Counted from the first letter of the stretch, positions 26,550 to 34,615 are shown. The stretch: 64,000 nucleotides of DNA from Streptomyces sp. A0642 (GCF_004795105.1 NZ_SSBL01000029.1:1-64000), one strand, 5' to 3'. The notes: generated from the sequence alone by a model not told the origin. Translations and numbers: made by a program.

Positions 26550-26588
26550 TTGGTGTTTGACCGCCAGGTCATGCGCTGGTAACACCAA
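26550..26588 (+). promoter_or_regulatory. Candidate promoter embedded in an 8-bp inverted repeat
   Basis: TTGACC (26557-26562) and TAACAC (26580-26585) are separated by 17 nt, matching the vegetative sigma spacing. The flanking arms TTGGTGTT (26550-26557) and AACACCAA (26581-26588) are perfectly complementary, so both hexamers touch the arms of a potential operator. It would drive the small conserved gene at 26726. Confidence 0.4.
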
Positions 26589-26725
26589 GCAGTGACCCTG
26601 GATGCACGCGGCACGGTGGCTCTCGCGGGCCGCTGTCACCCCGCGTCCCGTATCCAGTCCGCGCAGCACACACCGCCCGCCGGGCACCGACCGGTGAGCG
26701 CATCCGTTCCGAGGGGACTTCCACG

Positions 26726-26926
26726 ATGCAGGCCGTGCCGGTACGCGCCACCGCCCTTCCGTCCGTCACCGATGCCCTCCGCGCCGTCGAGTCGCTGCTG
26801 CTGAGCAGCGGCCAGCGCACCGCCCGCCGCAACGCCTGGACCGCGGTCCTCGAGGACCGCCGACGGGCCAAGGACCGGGTCGAGTCCGAGTACGTACTGG
26901 AGGCCGTGGCCGACCACCGTTCCTAG
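26726..26926 (+). CDS. Small conserved Streptomyces protein
   Basis: A 66-residue cytosolic protein between lipA and the DUF4191 gene. It begins MQAVPVRATALPSVTDALRAVESLLL and continues with a charged helix (RTARRNAWTAVLEDRRRAKDRV). The composition is strongly helical, with no signal peptide or Cys. GAGGGGA eight bases before the ATG supports translation. I recall such short proteins at this locus in Streptomyces, but no function is known. Confidence 0.8.
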   Translation: MQAVPVRATALPSVTDALRAVESLLLSSGQRTARRNAWTAVLEDRRRAKDRVESEYVLEAVADHRS

Positions 26927-26945
26927 GCCACGTAAACTTCATTGC

Positions 26946-27656
26946 ATGGCGAGGAAGGCAGAATCCACTGAAGGCGCGGACAGCGCCGAGAACGCGGGGC
27001 GACTCAAGCAGATCGCCCTGACCTACAAGATGACCAGGCGGACCGACTCCAAGATCGGTCTTGTCGTCGCGGGTGTGGGAATCGTCACCTTCGGTGTCCT
27101 CCTCGCGATCGGTTTCTTGATCGACCACCCGATCTACCTGGGCATCCTGGGCTTCGTGCTCGCCCTCCTCGCTATGGCGATCGTCTTCGGGCGGCGCGCC
27201 GAGCGGGCGGCCTTCGGGCAGATGGAGGGACAGCCCGGCGCCGCGGCGGCCGTGCTGGACCGGGTGGGCCGTGGCTGGACCACGACGCCGGCGGTGGCGA
27301 TGAACCGCAGCCAGGACGTGGTCCACCGTGCCGTGGGCAAGGCGGGCATCGTGCTGGTGGCCGAGGGGAACCCGAATCGGGTGAAGTCCCTGCTCGCGGC
27401 CGAGAAGAGGAAGATGGCCCGCATCGTGGTCGACGTACCCGTGCACGACATCATCGTCGGCAACGGCGAGGGTCAGGTGCCGCTCAAGAAGGTGCGCACC
27501 ACGATGCTGAAGCTGCCGCGCGTCCTGACCGGCCCGCAGGTGACGGCCGCCAACGACCGGCTGCGCGCCATGGGCGACCTGATGAGCAACATGCCCCTGC
27601 CGAAGGGCCCCATGCCGAAGGGCGCGAGGATGCCGCGCGGCGGAAAGATGCGCTGA
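26946..27656 (+). CDS. DUF4191 membrane protein
   Basis: 236 residues. Two adjacent transmembrane helices (about residues 38-60 and 64-85, IGLVVAGVGIVTFGVLLAIGF and YLGILGFVLALLAMAIVFG) are followed by a cytosolic domain with KAGIVLVAEGNPNRVKSLL and RIVVDVPVHDIIVGNGEGQVPL, the DUF4191 signature. The tail is basic and Met/Pro/Gly-rich (MPLPKGPMPKGARMPRGGKMR). Function unknown; the gene neighbours lipA in many actinobacteria. It starts 19 nt after the small conserved gene and ends at a strong bidirectional terminator. Confidence 0.85.
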   Translation: MARKAESTEGADSAENAGRLKQIALTYKMTRRTDSKIGLVVAGVGIVTFGVLLAIGFLIDHPIYLGILGFVLALLAMAIVFGRRAERAAFGQMEGQPGAAAAVLDRVGRGWTTTPAVAMNRSQDVVHRAVGKAGIVLVAEGNPNRVKSLLAAEKRKMARIVVDVPVHDIIVGNGEGQVPLKKVRTTMLKLPRVLTGPQVTAANDRLRAMGDLMSNMPLPKGPMPKGARMPRGGKMR

Positions 27657-27671
27657 GGCGGAGAACGTGCG

Positions 27672-27715
27672 AAGGGGGCGGGCGGTGAACCACGCGGTTC
27701 ACCGCCCGCCCCCTT
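27672..27715. terminator. Perfect 20-bp bidirectional terminator
   Basis: 27672-27691 pairs perfectly with 27696-27715 around the 4-nt loop ACGC, with an A pair on the left and a T4 run on the right. It serves both the DUF4191 gene from the left and the RDD gene from the right. Confidence 0.92.
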
Positions 27716-27740
27716 TTCCTTCGCCTGGCGTGCTCGTTCC

Positions 27741-28208
27741 TCAGATCCGGACCTGCACGGCGCGGGCCAGCCGGTCGTGCAGCCCGCGGCCGTCCCGGTC
27801 CCAGACCAGGGCCGGGATCACCAGGCACAGCAGCACGCTGCGCACGAGCACCCGTCCGAACCCCAGACGCCCGCCGTCCTCGGCGACGACCCTGATGCCC
27901 AGCAGGCGCTTGCCGGGCGTGCAGCCGATGGTGCCGACGGTGAGCACGCTCAGTACGAGGAAGACGCCGAGCGCCCAGTTGCCCGTCGCCTGCTGGTCAC
28001 CGCGAGCGAACAGCCCGTATGCGATCAGCATGCACAGGGCCCAGTCGATGAAGATCGCGCCGAAGCGCCGCCCGAGCGGCGCAATGGCTCCCGGCCCCGT
28101 CTCGGGAAGCCCGAGCCGCTTGCCCCGGTACCCGAAGTCGGCGCCCATCGCCTCGGCGGCCGCGCGCGGCCCGGAGAGCCACGATCCGATTGCTTGCCTG
28201 TTGTCCAC
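27741..28208 (-). CDS. RDD-family membrane protein
   Basis: 155 residues from the GTG at 28208. It carries the RDD pattern: PLGRRFGAIFIDWALCMLIAYGL (Arg then Asp in the first helix), a second helix (GVFLVLSVLTVGTIGCTPGKRLLGIRVV) and a third with LVIPALVWDRDGRGLHDRLA. RDD proteins are small membrane proteins sometimes linked to ion exchange or stress; the role here is unknown. It is divergent from glnA, and its neighbour across the promoter region carries the GlnR box. Confidence 0.85.
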   Translation of the reverse strand: MDNRQAIGSWLSGPRAAAEAMGADFGYRGKRLGLPETGPGAIAPLGRRFGAIFIDWALCMLIAYGLFARGDQQATGNWALGVFLVLSVLTVGTIGCTPGKRLLGIRVVAEDGGRLGFGRVLVRSVLLCLVIPALVWDRDGRGLHDRLARAVQVRI

Positions 28209-28348
28209 CCGACCACGGTACTGCGCCCGCCTCCGGACCCTGCCGGGCGGGGCGGGGACGGACCGGGACACCGCGCCGAAACCGGGCCGGAACGTGCCCG
28301 GAACCGGCCGTTCCCCCGCTCGTGAGGCGCCGCCCACACCCGGCCCGG

Positions 28349-28386
28349 TTAACTTCCGCGAAACAAATGGGTCATGCTTGAGAAAT
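28349..28386 (+). promoter_or_regulatory. GlnR box upstream of glnA
   Basis: TTAAC-n6-GAAAC-n6-GTCAT-n6-GAAAT fits the actinobacterial GlnR consensus gTnAc-n6-GaAAc repeated twice (a and b sites) with exact 6-nt spacing. It lies about 100-135 bp before the glnA start, where GlnR activation of GSI is established in Streptomyces coelicolor. Confidence 0.85.
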
Positions 28387-28483
28387 CCGGTCTGCCTATG
28401 GTCGGGTCCAGCGTGTGCCACCGCACTGGCCACACAACGAGCTGCAACCCCGTCCCTCCCGGGCCGGGAGTAGGAGGAGTTGG

Positions 28484-29893
28484 ATGTTCCAGAACGCCGA
28501 CGACGTGAAGAAGTACATCGCCGACGAAGACGTCAAGTTCATCGACGTCCGGTTCTGCGACCTGCCCGGTGTGATGCAGCACTTCACCATCCCGGCGGCG
28601 GCCTTCGACCCGACCGAGGAGCTCGCCTTCGACGGTTCCTCGATCCGCGGCTTCCAGGCCATCCACGAGTCCGACATGGCGCTGCGCGCCGACCTGTCGA
28701 CGGCCCGTGTCGACCCGTTCCGCCGCGACAAGACCGTCAACATCAACTTCTTCATCCACGACCCGATCACCGGCGAGCAGTACAGCCGTGACCCGCGGAA
28801 CGTGGCCAAGAAGGCCGAGGCGTACCTGGCCTCCACCGGCATCGCCGACACCGCGTACTTCGGCCCCGAGGCCGAGTTCTACGTGTTCGACAACGTCCGC
28901 TTCCAGACCTCGGCGAACGAGTCCTTCTACCACATCGACTCCGAGGCGGGCGCCTGGAACACCGGGTCGGAGGAGAACAACCGCGGCTACAAGGTCCGCT
29001 ACAAGGGCGGTTACTTCCCGACCCCGCCGGTCGACCACTTCGCCGACCTGCGTGCCGAGATCTCCATCGAGCTGGACAAGAACGGCCTCCAGGTCGAGCG
29101 CCAGCACCACGAGGTCGGCACCGCCGGCCAGGCGGAGATCAACTACAAGTTCAACACGCTGCTCGCCGCGGCCGACGACCTGATGCTCTTCAAGTACATC
29201 GTGAAGAACGTCGCCTGGCGCAACGGCAAGACCGCGACCTTCATGCCGAAGCCGATCTTCGGTGACAACGGCTCGGGCATGCACGTCCACCAGTCCCTGT
29301 GGGCCGGCGGCGACCCGCTGTTCTACGACGAGCAGGGCTACGCGGGCCTCTCGGACATGGCGCGCTACTACATCGGCGGCATCCTGAAGCACGCCCCGTC
29401 GCTGCTCGCCTTCACCAACCCGACGGTGAACTCCTACCACCGCCTGGTCCCGGGCTTCGAGGCCCCGGTCAACATGGTGTACTCGCAGCGCAACCGCTCC
29501 GCCGCGATGCGCATCCCGATCACGGGCTCCAACCCGAAGGCGAAGCGCGTCGAGTTCCGCGCCCCGGACCCGTCGTCCAACCCGTACCTCGCCTTCTCGG
29601 CCCTCCTGATGGCCGGCCTGGACGGCGTCAAGAACAAGATCGAGCCGCCGGAGCCGATCGACAAGGACCTGTACGAGCTGGCTCCCGAGGAGCACGCCAA
29701 CGTCCAGCAGGTCCCGACCTCCCTCCCGGCCGTCCTCGACGCCCTCGAGGCCGACCACGAGTACCTCCTGGCGGGCGGCGTCTTCACGGCCGACCTCATC
29801 GAGACGTGGATCGACTTCAAGCGGACGCACGAGATCGCCCCGATCCAGCTGCGTCCCCACCCGCACGAGTTCGAGCTCTACTTCGACCTCTAA
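28484..29893 (+). CDS. glnA: Glutamine synthetase type I
   Basis: Condenses glutamate and ammonia with ATP hydrolysis; dodecameric GSI-beta. 469 residues from the ATG at 28484, behind a perfect TAGGAGGAG ribosome site. It has the beta-grasp N-terminus with FDGSSIRGF, ATP and metal motifs (FGPEAEFYVF, KPIFGDNGSGMHVHQSL), NRSAAMRIP, and the adenylylation Tyr397 in DLYELAPEE, so GlnE-type control is expected. A GlnR box precedes it, and two terminators follow. The second glutamine synthetase, glnII, lies 9 kb away. Confidence 0.97.
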   Translation: MFQNADDVKKYIADEDVKFIDVRFCDLPGVMQHFTIPAAAFDPTEELAFDGSSIRGFQAIHESDMALRADLSTARVDPFRRDKTVNINFFIHDPITGEQYSRDPRNVAKKAEAYLASTGIADTAYFGPEAEFYVFDNVRFQTSANESFYHIDSEAGAWNTGSEENNRGYKVRYKGGYFPTPPVDHFADLRAEISIELDKNGLQVERQHHEVGTAGQAEINYKFNTLLAAADDLMLFKYIVKNVAWRNGKTATFMPKPIFGDNGSGMHVHQSLWAGGDPLFYDEQGYAGLSDMARYYIGGILKHAPSLLAFTNPTVNSYHRLVPGFEAPVNMVYSQRNRSAAMRIPITGSNPKAKRVEFRAPDPSSNPYLAFSALLMAGLDGVKNKIEPPEPIDKDLYELAPEEHANVQQVPTSLPAVLDALEADHEYLLAGGVFTADLIETWIDFKRTHEIAPIQLRPHPHEFELYFDL

Positions 29894-29901
29894 AGAGCAC
29901 G

Positions 29902-29977
29902 GCCGGACGTCCGCGTCCGGCGTGAGCGCGCACCGGTGAGGGCCGCCGTCCCCGAGGGGACGGCGGCCCTCACCGGT
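29902..29977 (+). terminator. Double terminator after glnA
   Basis: A short hairpin (29902-29909 with 29914-29921, 8 bp) is followed by a very strong one: 29932-29952 pairs perfectly with 29957-29977 (21 bp, loop CGAG) and ends in T residues. The second also faces the oppositely oriented VOC gene and probably works in both directions. Confidence 0.9.
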
Positions 29978-30007
29978 TTTCCCGGGTCACCGGCCCTGTT
30001 TCCCGGG

Positions 30008-30394
30008 TCACGCGCCCTGGAGGATCTGGATCAGATTGCCGCAGGTGTCGTCCAGGACCGCCACGGTCACCGGGCCCGCCTCCACCGGCTCCCGGATGAA
30101 GCGCACACCGAGCCCGCGCAGCCGGGCGAACTCCGCGCGGACGTCGTCCACGGCGAAGGAGGCGGCCGGGATGCCGTCCCTGACCAGGGCCGTCTTGTAC
30201 GGCTTCACCGCCGGATGGCCGTCGGGCTCCAGCAGGAGTTCGGTCCCGCCGGGGTCCTCCGGCGAGACGACCGTCAGCCAGCGGTCCTTGCCGACCGGCA
30301 CCTCGGCCTTCTTCACGAAGCCGAGCACCTCCGTGTAGAAGCGCAGGGCCCTGTCCTGGTCGTCGACGAAGACGCTGGTCAGGTGGATCCTCAA
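30008..30394 (-). CDS. VOC (glyoxalase/bleomycin-resistance) family protein
   Basis: 128 residues, a single vicinal-oxygen-chelate unit of two beta-alpha-beta-beta-beta repeats: MRIHLTSVFVDDQDRALRFYTEVLGF, LLEPDGHPAVKPYK, and VTVAVLDDTCGNLIQILQ. Metal ligands of the fold (His4 and the late Glu/Gln) are partly recognisable. The substrate is unknown. The start is TTG at 30394, supported by GGAGG five bases upstream; an ATG is absent. It converges with glnA. Confidence 0.85.
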   Translation of the reverse strand: MRIHLTSVFVDDQDRALRFYTEVLGFVKKAEVPVGKDRWLTVVSPEDPGGTELLLEPDGHPAVKPYKTALVRDGIPAASFAVDDVRAEFARLRGLGVRFIREPVEAGPVTVAVLDDTCGNLIQILQGA

Positions 30395-30599
30395 GGGGGC
30401 CTCCGGGCGTCGGGCCCGAGCCGTCGGTTCACCCGCGGCTCAGGCGGTTCGGTGGATCTTCGCGCCAGGTCATCGTGCCGAACCGGCCGGCGATCCGCGG
30501 CCGCGCCACCCCCCTGACGCCTCGCCCCGTCGGCCGGACGGGTGAGGGGGCGGGGGCGGTGGGGTCGCGGGCCGGGCGTGGACGGCCGAGGCTGGGGGG

Positions 30600-31037
30600 A
30601 TGAGCGAGCAGACCGCCCCCGGCCCCCCGGTCCCGCCGCCCCCCAGGCGGCGGCTGTGGCCCTGGGTGCTGTTGCTGATCGCCGTGGTGCTCGCCCTCGG
30701 CGCCGGCGCGGTCTCCGCGGTGCTGGCCCGTGAGGTCTCGGCGGAGCGTGCGCGCACGGTGCACATCCGGTACGAGGTCACCGGCGCCGCCCGGGACGTG
30801 ACGCTCACCTACAGCACGTGGAAGGGCGAGGAGCTGTCGACCGGGCGGCTGACCCTGCGCAGCCTGCCGTGGACCGGAGAGCTGGACACCAAGGGCTTCA
30901 TGAGCGGGGGCTCGTTCGTCGTCAGCCTCGGCAAGTCGGGCGGAGAGGTGGCCTGTTCGGTGACGGTGGACGACGGCACGCACCGCACCGCCAGGGCCTC
31001 GGGCGCCTTCGCCACCGCCACGTGCAGCGGGTTCTGA
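30600..31037 (+). CDS. MmpS-like secreted/membrane-anchored protein
   Basis: 145 residues with a Pro/Arg N-terminus, one hydrophobic helix (LWPWVLLLIAVVLALGAGAVSAVLA, about 20-44), and a beta-rich extracytoplasmic domain. IRYEVTGAARDVTLTYST, LPWTGELDTKGFMSGGSFVVSLG and a late VACSVTVDDG with a pair of Cys resemble the MmpS/immunoglobulin-like fold of actinobacterial membrane accessory proteins. The two Cys could form a disulfide. No MmpL gene is adjacent (the nearest MMPL protein is at 40.4 kb). The ATG follows a short GGGG tract. Confidence 0.72.
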   Translation: MSEQTAPGPPVPPPPRRRLWPWVLLLIAVVLALGAGAVSAVLAREVSAERARTVHIRYEVTGAARDVTLTYSTWKGEELSTGRLTLRSLPWTGELDTKGFMSGGSFVVSLGKSGGEVACSVTVDDGTHRTARASGAFATATCSGF

Positions 31038-31156
31038 GAGGCGACCCCACCCGGGACCGCGGGTTCCTCCTGATTCCGAGAGGGCGACCCCACCCCCGGA
31101 CCACGGGTTCCGCCGGGTCCTGAGACGCGACCGCACCCCGGACCGCGGGTTCCTCC
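31034..31156. repeat. Three 36-44 nt degenerate direct repeats
   Basis: Units begin at 31034, 31077 and 31121 and share a GAGA(C/G)GCGACC start, a CCC(A)CCC(C)GGACC middle and a CGGGTTCC(T/G)CC end. A partial fourth begins near 31165. They occupy the end of the MmpS-like gene and the gap to the next gene. They look like an expanded intergenic sequence rather than a gene. Confidence 0.75.
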
Positions 31157-31227
31157 GCGGTCGCGGACGCGACCGCGCCCCCGGTGTCCGTCCGGGGGCG
31201 CGGTCCTCGACGAGTGGCGGCTGCCGG

Positions 31228-31497
31228 TCAGCGGCCGTAGCGGATGAGCGCGCGGACCATGCGGCAGGTGGTGTCGGACGGCGGGTGGATGGCGAGGCGC
31301 TCGGCGGCCGTACGTATCCGGGCGTTGCTCGCGCTCGACGGGTGGTAGACGCCCGTGTCGAGCAGGGCGATCGCCAGGCGCATCGCCTTCAGCCGGCGAT
31401 TGTGGGAGACGTACCACTCACGGGGCCGTCCGGCGGGGAGCGGCTTCTTCTTCAGGGGTGTGTGGAGCGGCTTGGTCGTGACTGCGGCTACGGCCAT
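31228..31497 (-). CDS. Small basic conserved protein
   Basis: 89 residues from the ATG at 31497. It is basic and contains KPLHTPLKKKPLPAGRPREWYVSHNRRLKAMRLAIALLDTG, then RIRTAAERLAIHPPSDTTCRMVRALIRYGR. The C-terminal half could form a helical DNA- or RNA-binding unit. I do not recognise the family and infer no function. Upstream in-frame starts up to 31650 would overlap the ArsC-like promoter and are less plausible. Confidence 0.7.
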   Translation of the reverse strand: MAVAAVTTKPLHTPLKKKPLPAGRPREWYVSHNRRLKAMRLAIALLDTGVYHPSSASNARIRTAAERLAIHPPSDTTCRMVRALIRYGR

Positions 31498-31618
31498 TGG
31501 CAACCTCCCGGGCGCGGTGGTGGAACCCTCACGAACTCCCTCCATTTTACTGCCCCCCACTGACAATCGGCCCTGGCCAGAGGGGTTTTCGGGCGGTCCA
31601 TCGCGTACCTTTGACCCC

Positions 31619-31978
31619 ATGGAGATCTGGATCAATCCCGCCTGTTCCAAGTGCCGCGCCGCCCTGACGCTGCTCGACGCGGAGGGCGCCGACTACACCG
31701 TCCGCCGCTACCTGGAGGACGTGCCGTCGCCGGACGAGATCCGGGCCGTGCTCGGCCGGCTGGGGCTGGAGCCGTGGGACATCACGCGGACCCAGGAGGC
31801 GGAGGCGAAGGAGCTGGGCCTCAAGGAGTGGCCGCGGGACGCGGACGCGCGGGAGCGCTGGATCACGGCCCTCGCCGAGCACCCGAAGCTCATCCAGCGG
31901 CCGATCATCACGGCGGAGGACGGCACGGCCGTGGTCGCGCGCACGGACGAGGCGGTCCGGGACGCGCTGGGGCGCTGA
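31619..31978 (+). CDS. ArsC/Spx-family thioredoxin-fold protein
   Basis: 119 residues, the full length of an ArsC-type protein. The N-terminal active loop is NPACSKCRAALTLL with Cys9 and Cys12, followed by RRYLEDVPSPDEIRAVL and the conserved RPIIT (residues about 97-101) before the C-terminal helix. Homologues reduce arsenate or act as Spx-like regulators; with a CxxC and no arsenic genes nearby, the substrate is open. It ends 13 nt from the convergent hydrolase. Confidence 0.87.
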   Translation: MEIWINPACSKCRAALTLLDAEGADYTVRRYLEDVPSPDEIRAVLGRLGLEPWDITRTQEAEAKELGLKEWPRDADARERWITALAEHPKLIQRPIITAEDGTAVVARTDEAVRDALGR

Positions 31979-31991
31979 ACGGGGGTCCCCC

Positions 31992-32882
31992 TCAGGGCCG
32001 CCTCTCGTCGTCGTCAGTGCTGAGGAACTCCCGCATTCTGCGGTTGAGTTCCGGCACCGCCGGGCCGTACAGGGGCAGCGCGTGGTGGGAGACGCCGGGC
32101 AGCACGGCCGTCTCCGCGTGCGGCAGCAGCCGGTCCACGGCCGCGGCCACCCGGGGGGCGTCCTGAGCCCGCCCCTGTCCGGCGAGGAGGACCAGGGCCG
32201 GCACGCCGAGTCCGCGCAGGGCCTCGGGCGACGGGCGGGGGCCCGTGACCGGGCGGGTGGAGGGGAAAGCGGCCGCCGCTTCACGCAGCCGCAGCCAGTC
32301 CGGGTCGAGCGCGGCGCGGCCCGTCTCCCACTCCAGGAAGGCGCGCGTCCGTGCGGCGCTCGGACGGAGCAGCATCGGCAGCGCGTGCAGCAGATAGCCG
32401 GGACGGAAGCCGGCGAAACAGCCGGTGGGGTCGAGGAGGATCAGCTTCCGGACCCGGTGGGGTGCGTGCAGGGCGTAGTGCAGGGCGATCCAGCCGCCGT
32501 ACGAGTGGCCGCCGAGTGCGACCGGCCCGGCGCCCAGGCCGTCCAGCAACGCGTCGAGCCAGCCGTTCAGGTCGTCCACGGTACGGATCGGCCGCTCCCC
32601 CACCGTGCTGCGGCCCGGCTCGCCCACGAGGTCGACGGCGTGGACCCGGTGGGTGCGGCCCAGCTCGGCGGCCTGGGCGTACCAGACGGTGGACGTCGCC
32701 CCGCCGCCGGGCAGCAGGAGCAGGGGCGGGGCGTCCTGGGGGCCGTAGCTGTTGAGCCGGGTGCTGCCCCACGGGGTGGGGATGTCCGTGCAGGTGGTTC
32801 CGGCGGGCCATGCGGCCGCGAGAACGGCGTCGTAAGCGGCGAGGAAGGCCGTGGTGCCGGTGACGGGCGGGGTGGAGGTCAT
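31992..32882 (-). CDS. Alpha/beta-hydrolase
   Basis: 296 residues. The nucleophile elbow is GGHSYGGW with Ser127, preceded by the oxyanion loop PGGGATSTVWYA and followed by a C-terminal GVSHHALP that supplies the catalytic His. The acid is probably the Asp in the GQGRAQDAP segment. The substrate is unknown. It is divergent from a MarR gene, and a perfect palindrome lies between the two start codons, so MarR repression is likely. Confidence 0.85.
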   Translation of the reverse strand: MTSTPPVTGTTAFLAAYDAVLAAAWPAGTTCTDIPTPWGSTRLNSYGPQDAPPLLLLPGGGATSTVWYAQAAELGRTHRVHAVDLVGEPGRSTVGERPIRTVDDLNGWLDALLDGLGAGPVALGGHSYGGWIALHYALHAPHRVRKLILLDPTGCFAGFRPGYLLHALPMLLRPSAARTRAFLEWETGRAALDPDWLRLREAAAAFPSTRPVTGPRPSPEALRGLGVPALVLLAGQGRAQDAPRVAAAVDRLLPHAETAVLPGVSHHALPLYGPAVPELNRRMREFLSTDDDERRP

Positions 32883-32914
32883 GGGGAGCGCTCCCTGGGA
32901 TCCGTACGCCTGGA

Positions 32915-32939
32915 TATTATCTCGCTGAGCGAGATAATA
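32915..32939. promoter_or_regulatory. Palindromic MarR operator candidate
   Basis: TATTATCTCGC (32915-32925) and GCGAGATAATA (32929-32939) are perfectly complementary with a 3-nt centre. It lies between the divergent hydrolase and MarR genes, 15 bp before the MarR start, and is exceptionally A+T-rich for this genome. Autoregulated MarR sites usually look like this. Confidence 0.75.
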
Positions 32940-32953
32940 GCGAGGAGTCGGAG

Positions 32954-33460
32954 ATGAGCGAGCAGGAACCCGGACTGGAGATCGTCCATCTGCTGCGGAA
33001 GGTCACGGTCGCGTTCGGTCTGCGGCAGGCGGAGTTCGCGACCCGGCACGGCATGCACCCCACTGACGTACGGGCCCTGATCTGCCTGCTCGACGCGGAG
33101 CGGAGCGGCAGCGACGTCACCGCCGGACGGCTGGGAGCGGAGCTCGGGCTCAATTCGGCGGGCACGTCGTCGCTCATCGACCGGCTGGAGCGGCTGGGGC
33201 ATCTGACGCGCACCCGCGACGAGCGGGACCGGCGGCGGGTGCTGCTGGGCGTGACCCCGCACGCGGTGGAGCTGGGGTGGGAGGCGTTCGGCCCGGCGAT
33301 CGGGCGCGCCGTGGCACTGCTGCGGGAGTTCGACGAGACGGAGACCGCCGCCGTCCGGCGGTTCCTGCGCGGTTTCCTCGCCGCGCTCTCGACGGAGTCC
33401 GGGGCGGCGGCGCCCGGCGCCCCGGCCGAGCCGGACGGGACCGGCGGGTCCGGGGCCTGA
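32954..33460 (+). CDS. MarR-family transcriptional regulator
   Basis: 168 residues with the MarR winged helix. It contains LICLLDAERSGSDVTAGRLGAELGLNSAGTSSLIDRLERLG and the wing TRDERDRRRVLLGVTPHAVEL, in the usual order of helices 2-4 and wing. A strong GAGGAG ribosome site precedes the ATG. The C-terminus is an Ala/Gly/Pro-rich tail. It probably represses itself and the divergent hydrolase at the 32915 palindrome; the inducer is unknown. Confidence 0.9.
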   Translation: MSEQEPGLEIVHLLRKVTVAFGLRQAEFATRHGMHPTDVRALICLLDAERSGSDVTAGRLGAELGLNSAGTSSLIDRLERLGHLTRTRDERDRRRVLLGVTPHAVELGWEAFGPAIGRAVALLREFDETETAAVRRFLRGFLAALSTESGAAAPGAPAEPDGTGGSGA

Positions 33461-33495
33461 CCGCGCGGGCCGCCCGCCGGCTCCCCCGCCGCCTG

Positions 33496-34404
33496 CTACT
33501 TCCCCGCCTGCGCCTCGGCCTCCGCGAGGAGTTCCGTCAGCCGCAGCCCGAACCGTACGTCGCAGGGGTGCGCCTCACCCGTACGCACCGACGCGATCAG
33601 CGCGTCCACCGCCGCGGCGAACGCCGCGACGGCGCCGTCCCACCGGGGCAGGCCGACGACGCCGTGCTCGCCCCTGAGTTCGATCCCCACCCCCGCCGCC
33701 TCGAGCGGCGCCGCCAGGGTGAGGGTCACCGTGCTGGAGGCGCCGGAGGCGTGGCGCAGGATGAGGTGGTGGGTGCCGGCCGGTCCGGGGGCCGCGGTCA
33801 GGGCGGTGACGTCGCCGAGCACCGGGATGAGGACCGAGAGCGCGTGCGGGCCGACGTCCCACAGGCCGCCCTTCTCGCGGCGCCAGGGGGACGCGGCGTA
33901 CTCGCTGTCCGCGCCCGGTGCCCACAGCGCGCCGATCCACTCGGCGTGCGCGGTGAACCAGTCGCCCGTCGCCTGCTGTTCGGCGATCCACCGCGCGGTC
34001 TCCGGCGCGAACCGCAGCGTGCAGAAGACGATCGACGCGACCCGCGCCCGCTCCGCGGCCTCGGCCACCTCGCGGGCGGCCTCGACCGTCGTGGCCACCG
34101 GCTTGTCCATCAGCAGGTGGCAGCCGGCGGCCGCGGCCCGGGCGGCCAGGGGCGCCTGGACGTCCGGCGGCAGGGCGAAGGCGATGGCGTCGCTCGCGGC
34201 GAACAGCTCGTCCAGCCCCGCGTCGCCGCTGTACGCCGTGGCGCCGTGGGCGGCGGCCAGCTCCCCGGCCGCCTCGGCCCTGCGGCCCCACACCCCGCTC
34301 AGCACGGCGCCGGGGTGGGCGGCGAGGGCGGGGGCCTGGGTGATGCGGGCCCAGGGGCCCGTCCCGGCCAGGCCGATACGCAGGGGTGCCACGGGTGTCG
34401 TCAT
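33496..34404 (-). CDS. Gfo/Idh/MocA-family oxidoreductase
   Basis: 302 residues. An N-terminal Rossmann fold has IGLAGTGPWARITQAPALAAHP, and the family motif MDKPVATTVEAAREVAE (an EKP-like segment, here DKP) follows around residue 95. The C-terminal alpha/beta domain has WDVGPHALSVLIPVLGD with a likely catalytic His. Members oxidise sugars or related compounds with NAD(P). The ATG at 34404 gives MTTPVAPLRIGLAG. It is divergent from the vWA/TROVE-like operon. Confidence 0.88.
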   Translation of the reverse strand: MTTPVAPLRIGLAGTGPWARITQAPALAAHPGAVLSGVWGRRAEAAGELAAAHGATAYSGDAGLDELFAASDAIAFALPPDVQAPLAARAAAAGCHLLMDKPVATTVEAAREVAEAAERARVASIVFCTLRFAPETARWIAEQQATGDWFTAHAEWIGALWAPGADSEYAASPWRREKGGLWDVGPHALSVLIPVLGDVTALTAAPGPAGTHHLILRHASGASSTVTLTLAAPLEAAGVGIELRGEHGVVGLPRWDGAVAAFAAAVDALIASVRTGEAHPCDVRFGLRLTELLAEAEAQAGK

Positions 34405-34615
34405 GGGACCAGTGTGCCCGGTGCCTCGTCGGGGGCGTTCGAATCCGGTGGCGGGGCGTGTGAGGAGGTCGTTATGTTGACGGGGCCGGCCGCGGGACTC
34501 CGGGGCGACTTCCGGGACTTGCCTATGAAGCAAACATTTCGCTGTTCGCCCCCTCATTCCCCGGCCGGCTTCCGCATGCGCGCACCGCCGCGCGGAAGAT
34601 CACGGGGGATGCATC

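Noticed and set aside
34430..34450. GTTCGAATCC stretch resembling a tRNA T-loop upstream of the vWA/TROVE-like gene, considered as a Y-RNA remnant
   Set aside because: The flanking bases do not form the required 5-bp T-arm on either strand and no D-arm or acceptor stem is visible.
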